Below, one piece after another: positions 9,079 to 17,742 of a stretch of 64,000 nt of DNA. This DNA is from Paenibacillus sp. SZ31 (GTDB lineage Bacteria > Bacillota > Bacilli > Paenibacillales > Paenibacillaceae). The number at the start of each line of letters is the position of its first letter. The stretch's first letter is position 1. The stretch is from assembly GCF_012912005.1 (NCBI RefSeq), contig NZ_JABBEA010000003.1, positions 124,001-188,000 on the forward strand. The letters are read 5' to 3'. A program made the position numbers and the translations under genes. The notes beneath the pieces are model-generated. The model ran no database searches. It had not been told where the DNA came from and saw only the letters and a program-made list of their open reading frames with translations.

Positions 9079-11075
9079 TTTTTCCAACATCCTTCCGCTA
9101 CTTGCCACACACCCACAGCAATGATACCGAAGATTAAGCCAAGTCCCAATCCCATCACTCCACGAATGAGTGACAATACAGCTGGCGTATGAATATGCGC
9201 GAACGTATCCACCATGGACAATTGTCCAATAGCTGCAATAATGAGCACAAAAATGACTTTACGATATTTTAAAGCGGCGAACACGCCAACGATAAACAGC
9301 GGGTGTCCCAGCATGAATTCTTTGAATCTCGGCCGTACACCGAACGTATCTTCCAGCGTGGTACGCAGGAACATCTCGAATGGTGTTACTGAACCCGAGT
9401 TACCTGTACGACTCAAATAATAGTATCCAACAACGGCAGCAACGAGTGCCAAAACAACCATTAACACATTAATTGGCATACGAAGCATTTCTTTAATTTT
9501 CTTAATAGAGAACGAACCTGAACCACGGTAAAACACAATGTAAATCGCTACCAGGGCCATAGGTGCGAAGTGCAACAGACTCACGCCGCGGAACTGGTTA
9601 ATCACCAGACTGTACGTAATGCTGTTAAGCAACGCGATGACAAAAGGTACCGCCAGGAACGATAGAATTGACGTTCTTACATATAAAACTAATGTCTGCT
9701 TCAAACGACGACCCGCAGATGCGTCTGGTTGACGTTGTTGCTGATAGTTCACTGTACGAACGGCCAGCACCATCGCTATGGTCGGCGCAGCTATGGCCAC
9801 AAGCAAGGCAATTCCTTGCTCCAGCAGCGTTGGTTTTAAGAGGAACAATCCGGCACTGCCCACTAGAGCAACTACAAATGAGATCAAGGTCAGTAGTGGG
9901 ATAAAGTAAGAAACCATAAGTGCAATCATCGCAATTGCACCAACGAGAGCAACCAGCTTGGCATAACGCTGAATCGACGAATCCTTAACTGTAAATGCTT
10001 CAGCTTGTCCTAGTTCGAATCCATGCTTCGCCATGCGTTCTACCGCATGACCTGGTTCACCCAGGCTGTTGATCAGATTCTCAATTGGATCTGTAATCAT
10101 GGCCTTTGCTGTGTTCCGGCTTGGCGATGCATTCATATAGAGCATACGAATGTTACGGTCTTTGGTTGCCAGAACAAAGCGGTCAGCAATTGTATCTACG
10201 TCCAGATTGGCATCTCCATCACTAAGCGAGTATAAACGCGTGACATTGTAGTCTGTTTTATAAGCAAGGGTCTGGAATCCCGACTGCGGTTTCTTCAAGT
10301 TCTCAATGGCTGCAAGACCAATGTTGTGTTTGTTCAGCAACTGTGCGAACTGGTCGAGACTTTTCATCTCTGCATTATCATTGTACCCTTTCACAGCATC
10401 ACCATCAAACAAGATGCGCTTCACGCCATTTTCCTCGAAGAAGGTAAGCAAGCGCTCCATCGATTCCTGGCTGTATGGCACACCGTCCGAGATGCGGGGC
10501 AAAATGTAGAAACCTTTATCACGCAGCATCTTCACGGCAACCGGATCGGGCTGCAAAGGCTGCATGTTGGCATTCTCCGGAGGAGTCTGCAATATTAAGC
10601 CGCTACGACCTTCATATTCCCATGGTAGCACTGGAATCTGCCGATCAGCGAACGTTTGTTCAATAATAGGGGTATACGTCTGTGTGTTTTCCTCTGATGT
10701 AAATAACACATACGTGTAATTTGCGTTAGAAGGAATCACATCTTTGGTCAGGTTCGCGAGATCCTGGCCGTTGTATACCATTAGTCGGCGTGTCTTTCTC
10801 AGCTCGTCCAATGTACTTTCGAACACAGCCATCGTTGTTACGCCTGCGTCTTTCAGACGAGTCAATTGTTCATTCATGAAATCTTGCGGATGTGCCTGAT
10901 AGGCGGAAATATCCAGCAGACCTCGATAGTTGAAGACAAGCTCCACCTTTTTGGCAGAAGATTCTGTCTGCACCCGATCACTGATTACAGGGATGGACGC
11001 AACGAGACCGATAATAACGACGAGCCACAACCACTTCCGAGAAGCGTTATTCCAATAAAGCCATTTTTGACGCAC
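9054..11075 (-). CDS. DUF5693-family polytopic membrane protein
   Basis: The protein has one N-terminal membrane segment (after KWLWLVVIIGLVASIPVI), a soluble domain of about 330 residues likely outside the cell, and seven or more C-terminal membrane segments. I recognise the overall pattern as the DUF5693 family commonly found upstream of csaB in Bacillus and Paenibacillus. Its biochemical role is not established; association with csaB suggests export or assembly of the wall polymer, which is inference. The start is GTG at 11075: GAGGAGG sits eight bases before it, while the longer frame from 11135 has no such site. That gives 673 residues. The 3' end overlaps csaB, indicating coupled translation. 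Confidence 0.8.
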   Translation of the reverse strand: MRQKWLYWNNASRKWLWLVVIIGLVASIPVISDRVQTESSAKKVELVFNYRGLLDISAYQAHPQDFMNEQLTRLKDAGVTTMAVFESTLDELRKTRRLMVYNGQDLANLTKDVIPSNANYTYVLFTSEENTQTYTPIIEQTFADRQIPVLPWEYEGRSGLILQTPPENANMQPLQPDPVAVKMLRDKGFYILPRISDGVPYSQESMERLLTFFEENGVKRILFDGDAVKGYNDNAEMKSLDQFAQLLNKHNIGLAAIENLKKPQSGFQTLAYKTDYNVTRLYSLSDGDANLDVDTIADRFVLATKDRNIRMLYMNASPSRNTAKAMITDPIENLINSLGEPGHAVERMAKHGFELGQAEAFTVKDSSIQRYAKLVALVGAIAMIALMVSYFIPLLTLISFVVALVGSAGLFLLKPTLLEQGIALLVAIAAPTIAMVLAVRTVNYQQQRQPDASAGRRLKQTLVLYVRTSILSFLAVPFVIALLNSITYSLVINQFRGVSLLHFAPMALVAIYIVFYRGSGSFSIKKIKEMLRMPINVLMVVLALVAAVVGYYYLSRTGNSGSVTPFEMFLRTTLEDTFGVRPRFKEFMLGHPLFIVGVFAALKYRKVIFVLIIAAIGQLSMVDTFAHIHTPAVLSLIRGVMGLGLGLIFGIIAVGVWQVAEGCWKKWSPLLKS

Positions 11076-11146
11076 TACATGTACCTCCTCAAGTGTTGGA
11101 ACCAAATGCACGTTCAGCTCAAGTAATTCGTTCATTTAACATTTAT

Positions 11147-11174
11147 ACAATAGGTTACAAACAGCTTGTGTCAA
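11147..11174 (-). promoter_or_regulatory. Candidate sigma-A promoter of the DUF5693-csaB-tagA operon
   Basis: On the minus strand TTGACA (11169-11174) is followed after 16 bases by TATTGT (11147-11152), about 70 bases before the GTG start. The -35 lies inside a 16-base inverted repeat (GCTTGT, TGAC, ACAAGC at 11164-11179) that could be an operator. Confidence 0.5.
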
Positions 11175-11218
11175 CAAGCCCTCTTATATGCTAGATCCAT
11201 CTACACTTTTATTTCAAA

Positions 11219-11258
11219 GAAAAACCCCTCCGCCAACCAACCTTACGGTGCGGAGAGG
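11219..11258 (-). terminator. Terminator after pgcA
   Basis: CTCCGC pairs with GCGGAG, with CC/GG extending the stem inward, and a T run follows on the minus strand about 35 bases past the pgcA stop. Confidence 0.7.
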
Positions 11259-11292
11259 CCTTCTCATGTTCTTGCTCATTGCTGCATTCGTA

Positions 11293-13011
11293 TTATTGTG
11301 CGTCTACACGCGACATCACTGTAGTCACCAGACGCTCGATCCGGCTTTCCGCATCTTCCAAGTTCTCTCCACGCACGGCGAAGTATACTTTGATCTTCGG
11401 TTCTGTTCCTGAAGGGCGCAAGCAGAACCATGAACCGTCTGCCAAAATGAACTTCAGTACGTTCTCCTTCGGAAGACCGTCTAAACCAAGGGAGTAGTCC
11501 AGTACATCTTGTACAGCAATTCCCGCTACTTCTTGTGGCGGATTGGAACGCCAGTCGGTCATTTTGCCCTGAATCTGAGCTACGCCATCTTTGCCTTTCA
11601 GCGTACGGGACTCCAGCTTCTCCAGGAAGTATCCGAATTGGTTGTACAACTCTTGCAAGACATCATAGAGCGTCTTGCCTTGACTCTTATAATACGCAGC
11701 AGCTTCAGCAATCAGCATCGAGGCAAGGACAGCATCCTTGTCACGGGCATAGTTGCCGGAAAGGTAGCCATAACTCTCTTCATATCCGAACAAGAATGTA
11801 TGACTGCCTGTTGCTTCGAACTGGTTCATTTTTTCACCGATATATTTGAAGCCTGTCAGTGTATTCATCACTTCTGCACCGTAATGTTCAGCAATGACAG
11901 CACCCATCTCACTTGTTACGATCGTTTTGACAACCGCACCATTGCTTGGCAGTGTACCCGTCTCTTGCAGGCGACTTAACAGGTAATGTACCATAATGGC
12001 ACCAGACTGGTTACCGGACAAGACGAAAAATTTGCCATCGTTGTCTTTCACAACAGCACCCATACGGTCTGCATCCGGATCTGTTCCGATCAGAATGTCA
12101 GCGCCTACGGATTCTCCCAGCTTCATTGCAAGCGTAAACGCTTCGCGTTCTTCCGGGTTAGGGGATTTCACTGTAGAGAACTCAGCATCCGGCTGTTCTT
12201 GTTCCGCTACAATGTGCACTTGCTCGAATCCGATCTGCTCCAGCACGCGACGTACAGGGATGTTGCCTGTTCCGTGCAGCGGTGTGTATACGATTTTGAA
12301 ATCACGGCCTACGGATTGGATCAGTTCGCGGCTCAGGCTGCAGCTTGCTACGGTATCCACGAACGCTTGGTCTTGCTCTTCACCCAACCAAATCAGAAGG
12401 CCTTGAGCTTCTGCTTCTTCTTGCGTCAGCTTCTTCACATCAGCAAGAGAAGGCACTTCTTGAATGTACTGAATGACTTTTTCCGCTTCATCCGGCACCA
12501 ATTGACCGCCCTCATGATTGTAGACTTTATATCCGTTATATTCCGGTGGGTTATGGCTCGCTGTAACGACGATTCCGCCAGTTGCATTCTGATGACGAAC
12601 CGCGAATGACAACTCAGGAGTTGAACGCAAGGATGGGAACAGCTTGGCTACAATGCCGTTTCCAGCCAGTACAAGCGCAGCATCCAGTGTGAATTCAGGT
12701 GAGAAATGACGGGAATCATGAGCAATGACGACAGAAGGTTTGCCTTCTTGGTCACCATGCTGCTCAAGGAGATAACGCGCAAACCCTTGCGTCGCCCGAC
12801 CCACAGTGTAACGATTCATCCGATTGCTTCCGGCACCAATGACTCCACGCAATCCTCCTGTACCGAACTCCAGGTTTCTGTAAAAACGTTCCTCCAGCTC
12901 TTTCGGCTGATCCTGCAAGTCACGAAGCTCCTGTTTCGTTGCTTCATCAATCGAAGCATCCTCCAACCATTGCTGCAACGTTTCTGCTGCTGCTGTACTT
13001 AACTGTTCCAT
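11293..13011 (-). CDS. pgcA: Phosphoglucomutase/phosphomannomutase family enzyme
   Basis: Alpha-D-phosphohexomutase that interconverts hexose 1- and 6-phosphates, most likely glucose, supplying UDP-glucose for wall and membrane glycans. The 572-residue length fits the Bacillus PgcA group. The catalytic serine is Ser152 in TASHNPPEYNGYK; the metal-binding loop is D311-x-D313-x-D315 in GTDPDADRMG; a sugar-binding GYEESYGY motif lies near 405 and the phosphate-binding RPSGTEPKIKVY loop near 536. The ATG follows AAGGGG at nine bases. It has its own terminator. Its place next to the polymer biosynthesis genes fits a sugar-nucleotide supply role. Confidence 0.92.
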   Translation of the reverse strand: MEQLSTAAAETLQQWLEDASIDEATKQELRDLQDQPKELEERFYRNLEFGTGGLRGVIGAGSNRMNRYTVGRATQGFARYLLEQHGDQEGKPSVVIAHDSRHFSPEFTLDAALVLAGNGIVAKLFPSLRSTPELSFAVRHQNATGGIVVTASHNPPEYNGYKVYNHEGGQLVPDEAEKVIQYIQEVPSLADVKKLTQEEAEAQGLLIWLGEEQDQAFVDTVASCSLSRELIQSVGRDFKIVYTPLHGTGNIPVRRVLEQIGFEQVHIVAEQEQPDAEFSTVKSPNPEEREAFTLAMKLGESVGADILIGTDPDADRMGAVVKDNDGKFFVLSGNQSGAIMVHYLLSRLQETGTLPSNGAVVKTIVTSEMGAVIAEHYGAEVMNTLTGFKYIGEKMNQFEATGSHTFLFGYEESYGYLSGNYARDKDAVLASMLIAEAAAYYKSQGKTLYDVLQELYNQFGYFLEKLESRTLKGKDGVAQIQGKMTDWRSNPPQEVAGIAVQDVLDYSLGLDGLPKENVLKFILADGSWFCLRPSGTEPKIKVYFAVRGENLEDAESRIERLVTTVMSRVDAQ

Positions 13012-13122
13012 TCCGATAAACCCCTTCCGTCTATATAAATTCAGGTGTGCTGCGTTACTTCAGCATCTTGCATCATTCGGTCCGACTAAGTCCCTGCATG
13101 ATGTAATTGCTCACGTATGTAA

Positions 13123-13554
13123 TCAGCTTGGGTCAGACAGTGCAAACATGATCTCGCCTTCAGCGACCACTTTGTCGCCCACTCGGGCTGTTGCTTTACC
13201 TTTACCAATGGAACCCTTCAGACGTGTAATCTCTACTTCCAACATCAACGTATCTCCGGGCACAACTTGTCCACGGAATCGGAAATTGTCCAGTCCCGCC
13301 AAAAAGCCGATTTTGCCTTTGTTGCCTTCCAAATTCAGAATGGCTACTGCACCAACTTGCGCCAGCGCTTCTGTAATCAGTACACCCGGCATTACCGGAT
13401 ACTCTGGGAAATGACCAATGAAGAAAGGTTCGTTAATGGTTACGTTCTTCAAACCAACGGCACGTTTGCCATCCTCAATCTCTAGAATCTTGTCCACCAG
13501 CAAAAATGGGGGGCGGTGCGGGATGATCTCTTGGATCTGTTTGATATCGAGCAC
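13123..13554 (-). CDS. fabZ: 3-hydroxyacyl-[ACP] dehydratase FabZ
   Basis: Dehydrates beta-hydroxyacyl-ACP in the type II fatty acid elongation cycle. The hot-dog fold enzyme shows the expected [14 protein letters not shown] start, the catalytic His48 in [12 protein letters not shown] and catalytic Glu62 in TEALAQ. The start is GTG at 13554, with GAGAGGAG eight bases upstream, giving 143 residues, the normal family length. The frame stays open upstream to 13776, but those 74 extra codons are Arg/Ser-rich, unlike FabZ, and are encoded by repeat copy B, so I reject the longer start. The order fabZ, epuA, flhP, flhO, mbl resembles B. subtilis ywpB to mbl. Confidence 0.94.
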   Translation of the reverse strand: MLDIKQIQEIIPHRPPFLLVDKILEIEDGKRAVGLKNVTINEPFFIGHFPEYPVMPGVLITEALAQVGAVAILNLEGNKGKIGFLAGLDNFRFRGQVVPGDTLMLEVEITRLKGSIGKGKATARVGDKVVAEGEIMFALSDPS

Positions 13555-13611
13555 AGTGTAATCTCCTCTCGGGATGTTTATATGAGCGTTCTTCATCATG
13601 GATTGACTCTT

Positions 13612-13775
13612 AGCGCTACGGTGGTCGTTACGGTTACGGATCGTCCTTCTGATCGCTGTTGTCTCCGATTTTTTTTGATCAACCTCAGAGAGGTCAAAAT
13701 TCGGTGACAAAGGCGAGCGCTTCGCTTCTTCTGAACGATTCCGTTCCCTCCACTTACTTCGGTGCTGCAAGGTCA
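13612..13775 (+). repeat. Nested-hairpin intergenic element, copy B
   Basis: Forward copy lying just upstream of the fabZ start. It carries the GATCGCTGTT left flank and the GAGCGCTTCGCTTCTTC right flank. The middle stem pairs TTGTCTCCGATTTTT with AAAATTCGGTGACAA (13 of 15) and the apical stem pairs TTGACCTC-like sequence with GAGGTCAA. The stem sequence differs from copies E and G while pairing is kept. It would form part of the fabZ leader if transcription starts upstream of it. Confidence 0.65.
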
Positions 13776-13992
13776 ACCCTCACATGACAAAATCAAAAGC
13801 TCATACAAATGGGTTTTTAATTTTTAAATTTTGTATGAAAAGCATATTTTCGGTTAACACTAGTTATATCCTTCATGACTGCAGTAGTGAAGGTTAAGAT
13901 AAGGGGTCTCTCTTCGCGATGACGAATGTCTTTCGCAGGGGAGGCCTCTTTTGACGTCAAACGTCATCCATCATTATACTGTTTTCAACGTC

Positions 13993-14024
13993 AAAAAGAA
14001 AACTCCTGCCTGCGCAGGAGTTTT
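13993..14024 (-). terminator. Terminator of the mbl-flh-epuA transcript
   Basis: AAAACTCCTGC pairs with GCAGGAGTTTT around a four-base loop, followed by TTTTT on the minus strand. It separates epuA from fabZ. A second, weaker imperfect hairpin lies at about 13894-13956; otherwise nothing was seen in the 13776-13990 gap. Confidence 0.88.
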
Positions 14025-14040
14025 CGCTTAACTCGTTACA

Positions 14041-14265
14041 TTATGGAGCGAATACCAGATTATATACATGTTCCCATGTACTCCATTGCAATACGGAACC
14101 GATATCCTGTTTGCCCAGTACCACATATCCAGCTACCATTCCGCCAGCAAGGGCAAGAACAAGCAGGACCGGAACCAGAAACCATCTTGCGATGCGCCAT
14201 CCACTCTTCTTCTTCTTGACTTCCTTCTTCTCTGGCTTACTGTTCTGCTGCTGTGTTTCTGTCAT
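14041..14265 (-). CDS. EpuA-like small membrane protein (annotated as RNA polymerase subunit beta family)
   Basis: A 74-residue protein with a Lys/Glu-rich cytoplasmic N-terminus, one membrane segment at about 28-48 (FLVPVLLVLALAGGMVAGYVVL) and a short external tail ending SVLQWSTWEHVYNLVF. This layout matches the EpuA family (PF11772), whose members are often labelled DNA-directed RNA polymerase subunit beta although they lack polymerase features. The ATG at 14265 has AAGGTG six bases upstream and is preferred over the GTG at 14274. It is the last gene after flhP, four bases or so downstream of it, before a strong terminator. Function unknown; a role near the cell envelope is inference. Confidence 0.8.
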   Translation of the reverse strand: MTETQQQNSKPEKKEVKKKKSGWRIARWFLVPVLLVLALAGGMVAGYVVLGKQDIGSVLQWSTWEHVYNLVFAP

Positions 14266-14277
14266 CACATTCACCTT

Positions 14278-15117
14278 TTACGCTCTTATAGTGTTGGCAA
14301 GACCCATCATGGAGTCACTCGAAGTTAGCGCCCGTGCCGCCAACTGATATGTCCGCTGTCCTTGCATAAGCAAAGCCATCTCCTGTGTCAGATCCACATT
14401 GGATTGCTCCAGATAACCTGGACGGATCATGGCAGTCGCTTGACGTGTAGCTGCATCAGCGCCAAATACATCATCCTCGGTTAATCCCGCATCCAGCCCG
14501 AACAGGTTATCCGCATACTGTACCAGCCCCTCAGGGCGTTCAATGTCTACCACTTGCAGTTGTGCTCCAATGGTTGCGTTCGCCTCATTACCGCGTCGGA
14601 TTAGCAGGTTGCCATTTTCATCAAAAGCAACCTTGCTATTATTCGGTGCCGTAATACGGTTTCCTAGACGATCCAGAGCAAAGTGACCTTCGCCATTGAC
14701 CATAACCATCATGTCTGGTGAATTCGGAGTAGGCTTCGGTCTTGTATCCGGTACAAAATGAAATGCACCCTGACGTGTCCACATTTTTTCCCCATTCGCT
14801 TCAACTGCAAACATAGCATTTCCCTCAATGGCCAGATCGGTTGGAAGGCCTGTCTCATTTAAGGTGCCCTGAGACATATCCTTCGTCACATCTGCCAAAC
14901 GAGCACCAAAACCGAGGTTATATCCCATCGGTGTGGAACGTCCATCCAGTTTGTATTTGTCCGGTTGTTGTTGAACCCGGGTCAGCACATCCTCGAAAGC
15001 CGCTTGCTTGCTCTTATAGCCTGCCGTATTCACGTTGGCAATATTATCGGAAATGACATCCAGACGCTGCTGTATGGCAGTCATGGAAACTTTGGCACTA
15101 ATCATGGAATTATTCAT
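14278..15117 (-). CDS. flhP: Flagellar hook-basal body protein FlhP
   Basis: Rod or hook protein of the FlgE/F/G family, 279 residues. The N-terminus (MNNSMISAKVSMTAIQQRLD, then ISDNIANVNTAGYKSKQAAF) is the typical flagellar basal body rod motif and the C-terminus (GYLEQSNVDLTQEMALLMQGQRTYQLAAR) is the conserved DUF1078 segment. It would be assembled in the distal rod of the flagellum together with FlhO. The ATG follows GGGAGGG at about eleven bases. flhO lies upstream, separated by 420 bases dense in hairpins rather than the short gap expected for an operon. Confidence 0.9.
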   Translation of the reverse strand: MNNSMISAKVSMTAIQQRLDVISDNIANVNTAGYKSKQAAFEDVLTRVQQQPDKYKLDGRSTPMGYNLGFGARLADVTKDMSQGTLNETGLPTDLAIEGNAMFAVEANGEKMWTRQGAFHFVPDTRPKPTPNSPDMMVMVNGEGHFALDRLGNRITAPNNSKVAFDENGNLLIRRGNEANATIGAQLQVVDIERPEGLVQYADNLFGLDAGLTEDDVFGADAATRQATAMIRPGYLEQSNVDLTQEMALLMQGQRTYQLAARALTSSDSMMGLANTIRA

Positions 15118-15537
15118 TGGTGGTTTACCCTCCCTTGGTTCCTGTCCACCCTCCCAAACCCTCCCTAGTAGGGAGGGCCCCAGATGGCGCTGCCCTCTGG
15201 ACTCCCGAAACAGGCGGATTAGGTAAGTGGGGTACGATCTTGCTAAGTGGCGGTGGTGTGTGTGCGCCGCGACTGTCCGACTATGATTCCCGCCATCGTT
15301 TCACATGGCTAAATCATAGTCGGACACGCTCTTTATACGGCGTGTAGCTCCGCGTGGTCTCTTCCCTGCTTTGCTTCGCAAAGGACTGTCGAGACCGTCG
15401 CTACGCTCAAGTACAGCTGCGCAACCCTCGCATAGGCTCGGCTGCGTCTAGGCTCTTGCGCTTCGCGTGAGCCTCTCTACTTTGCTACGCAAAGGGCGTT
15501 TGGCTCTCCGCTACGCGGTTATATTTAAACGTCGTCG
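15118..15537. repeat. Hairpin-dense spacer between flhO and flhP
   Basis: No gene is visible. At least seven short palindromes follow one another: CCCTCCCTA/TAGGGAGGG at 15159-15177, CCAGA..TCTGG at 15180-15200, nested element copy C at 15256-15347, GGTCTC/GAGACC enclosing CTTTGCTTCGCAAAG at 15356-15395, GGCTC..GCGCTTCGC..GAGCC at about 15450-15473, CTTTGCTACGCAAAG near 15480-15494 and CCGCTACGCGG near 15508-15518. The triloops TTC and TAC in GC stems recur, as in the nested elements elsewhere. Confidence 0.7.
15256..15347 (+). repeat. Nested-hairpin intergenic element, divergent copy C
   Basis: The middle stem TGTCCGACTATGATT (15274-15288) pairs perfectly with AATCATAGTCGGACA (15312-15326), and the apical stem GCCAT pairs with ATGGC. 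Outer arms CGCCG and CGGCG flank it. Sequence differs strongly from the other copies, but stem lengths and nesting match. Confidence 0.55.
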
Positions 15538-16422
15538 TTATACACGACCGACTTCATTGACGGCTTTTTCCAAACTGCGGTCGTAGAACTGTACGACCTT
15601 CTGGTTCGCTTCATATGCACGGTATGCAGCGTTCATATCAACCGTTGCCTGTGAAGCATCGACATTCGAGCCTTCCAGGTATCCCTGACGGATCTGCACA
15701 TTATCACCGGCAGCCAGCATCCGGGCAGTTGCCCCATTTTCATCACTCAGACTGAAATTGCCATCACCTTGACGAACCAGTTGATTCGGCTGGTCAATGA
15801 CACTAATACCGAGAGTAACGCCTGTCGGTGCACCCGTTGCTGCATCCACAAGACGGCCTTGCTCATCCACTTTAAATTGCTCTACCGAACCTGTCAACAC
15901 TACAGGTTGTCCATTATTATCCAACACTTGTGAACCTGTTGAACTCAGCAGCTGTCCGGTTCCTGTAATCTCGAAGTGACCATCACGTGTATATCCGGTA
16001 TTACCTTGTGCATCCTGAACTGTAAAATACGCCTGAGGCTGGTAAGTTACCGTACCATCGGCCCGTACAAATTTGCCTGAAGCATCAAACGGGACAGGTT
16101 GTCCAGTCTGTGGATCATTGACAGTCATATTGGATGAAATGGAAAAATCATTTTTCTGTCCAGTCTCCATAATGGTCCCCTGCAAATTCATGGACAAACT
16201 CTCTTCCGCGAACACCCCTGTGTTCAGCTTGCCCAGCCGCTTTGTCGGGAGATTCGCATCTCCGCCTACCAAGGTAATGAGCATTTCCGGGAAGGAACGG
16301 CTTACGCTATTCACCTGTTTATATCCCGTCGTGTTCGCATTTACAATATTCTGCGTTGCTGTATCATGGCGGCGTTGTTGCGTAATCATTCCCGCAGTAG
16401 CGGTGTACAGACCTCTTAACAT
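15538..16422 (-). CDS. flhO: Flagellar hook-basal body protein FlhO
   Basis: Flagellar rod protein of the FlgE/F/G family, 294 residues, paralogous to FlhP. The N-terminus has the rod motif (MLRGLYTATAGMITQQRRHD, then TQNIVNANTTGYKQVN) and the C-terminus the matching GYLEGSNVDASQATVDMNAAYRAYEANQKVVQ segment. Both ends form the helices that pack into the flagellar axis. The ATG follows GAGGAGAGGGG at seven bases. It lies about 100 bases downstream of mbl, as in B. subtilis, where mbl, flhO and flhP are adjacent. Confidence 0.9.
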   Translation of the reverse strand: MLRGLYTATAGMITQQRRHDTATQNIVNANTTGYKQVNSVSRSFPEMLITLVGGDANLPTKRLGKLNTGVFAEESLSMNLQGTIMETGQKNDFSISSNMTVNDPQTGQPVPFDASGKFVRADGTVTYQPQAYFTVQDAQGNTGYTRDGHFEITGTGQLLSSTGSQVLDNNGQPVVLTGSVEQFKVDEQGRLVDAATGAPTGVTLGISVIDQPNQLVRQGDGNFSLSDENGATARMLAAGDNVQIRQGYLEGSNVDASQATVDMNAAYRAYEANQKVVQFYDRSLEKAVNEVGRV

Positions 16423-16524
16423 GAATTAACCCCTCTCCTCAAGCGCTTGTCCTGCATCACAGGCTGGCTGCTTGTCCGTTCTGCTTTCCGAGCATGGCGA
16501 ACCTTTGCTATTTATATCGGCAGA

Positions 16525-17523
16525 TTAGAACTTTTTCTTAACCACCTGATCCAAATTATTAAGCATAATGCCTGTCCCCTTCACGACACAATGCATTGGA
16601 TCTTCCGCAACCCATACCGGTACATGCAATTCATTGGACAAAAGCTCGTCCAGTCCTTTGAGCAATGCGCCTCCACCAGTCAACACTACACCACGGTCGA
16701 TAATGTCCGCTGACAATTCCGGCGGTGTACGTTCCAGTACCGACTTGGCTGCAACGATGATGGATTGCACGGAATCCCAAAGTGCTTCCTGTACTTCTTT
16801 TCCCGATACCGTTACGGTAACTGGCAGACCGGATACCATATCGCGCCCACGAATATCCATCTCGGATTGATGTCCACCTGGTGTCACCGAACCAATCGCA
16901 ATCTTGATATCTTCCGCAGTCCGTTCACCGATCATGAGCTTGTACTTGGCTTTGATAAACTTGATAATGGCTTCGTCGAACTTGTCCCCTGCGACTTTAA
17001 TAGAAGAGGCGGTGACTACGTCGCCCATAGAAAGGACTGCAACGTCAGTCGTGCCGCCGCCGATATCCACGACCATATTGCCGCTCGGCTGAAAAATATC
17101 CATTCCCGCACCGATCGCTGCCGCTTTCGGCTCTTCTTCCAGAAACACTTCTTTGGCACCGCTGCGCTCCGCTGCCTCGCGGATGGCCTTCTGCTCCACG
17201 GAAGTAATGTTCGTTGGTGCACAAATCAGAATTCGAGGGTGGCTGTACCAACTTCTTGCACCCACACGATTAATGAAATGTCTGAGCATCGCTTCTGTAA
17301 TCTCGAAGTCCGCAATAACGCCGTCGCGCAACGGTCTAATGGCAACAATGTTACCTGGAGTACGCCCCACCATACGACGCGCTTCTTCCCCAACAGCAAG
17401 GACACGCTTCGTATCTCTTTCAATGGTCACGACGGAAGGTTCATCGAGGACAACCCCACTTCCTTTCACGTGAATAAGCACGTTCGCCGTGCCAAGATCA
17501 ATACCGATATCCTTGCTAAACAT
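16525..17523 (-). CDS. mbl: MreB-like actin homologue Mbl
   Basis: Bacterial actin of the MreB family that guides lateral wall synthesis beneath the membrane. Length is 332 residues, as for Mbl. ATP-binding signatures are clear: DIGIDLGTANVLIHVKGSGV at the N-terminus (phosphate 1), MVVDIGGGTTDVAVLS near 155 (phosphate 2) and GVVLTGGGALLKGLDELL near 280 (adenosine). Of the MreB, Mbl and MreBH paralogues, its position between spoIIID and flhO identifies it as Mbl. The ATG has GGGGG seven bases upstream. The two RodA/FtsW proteins at 39952-42664 are possible partners in the elongation machinery. Confidence 0.93.
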   Translation of the reverse strand: MFSKDIGIDLGTANVLIHVKGSGVVLDEPSVVTIERDTKRVLAVGEEARRMVGRTPGNIVAIRPLRDGVIADFEITEAMLRHFINRVGARSWYSHPRILICAPTNITSVEQKAIREAAERSGAKEVFLEEEPKAAAIGAGMDIFQPSGNMVVDIGGGTTDVAVLSMGDVVTASSIKVAGDKFDEAIIKFIKAKYKLMIGERTAEDIKIAIGSVTPGGHQSEMDIRGRDMVSGLPVTVTVSGKEVQEALWDSVQSIIVAAKSVLERTPPELSADIIDRGVVLTGGGALLKGLDELLSNELHVPVWVAEDPMHCVVKGTGIMLNNLDQVVKKKF

Positions 17524-17742
17524 AAAAGAGCCCCCAAAGTGATATTATTTGGTCAGCGTATCCTGTGAAAAAGAGTCCCTTATCACGTCACCGCTCGTTC
17601 GACAAAGTGCAACATATATATGTAAAAATCGGGCTGATAAGATGTCATAATTCGATCCTGTACCAGCTTTTAACATATCATACTTCAGGGGAGGGATTCA
17701 ATGCATGTGTGAGCTTTTTGGCCTACGTCTTTGTGAAGATGC

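Noticed and set aside
13894..13956. Imperfect hairpin AAGGGGTCTC/GAGGCCTCTT as a nested element copy or terminator
   Set aside because: Pairing depends on wobble pairs and mismatches and lacks the middle stem of the family; kept only as a remark.
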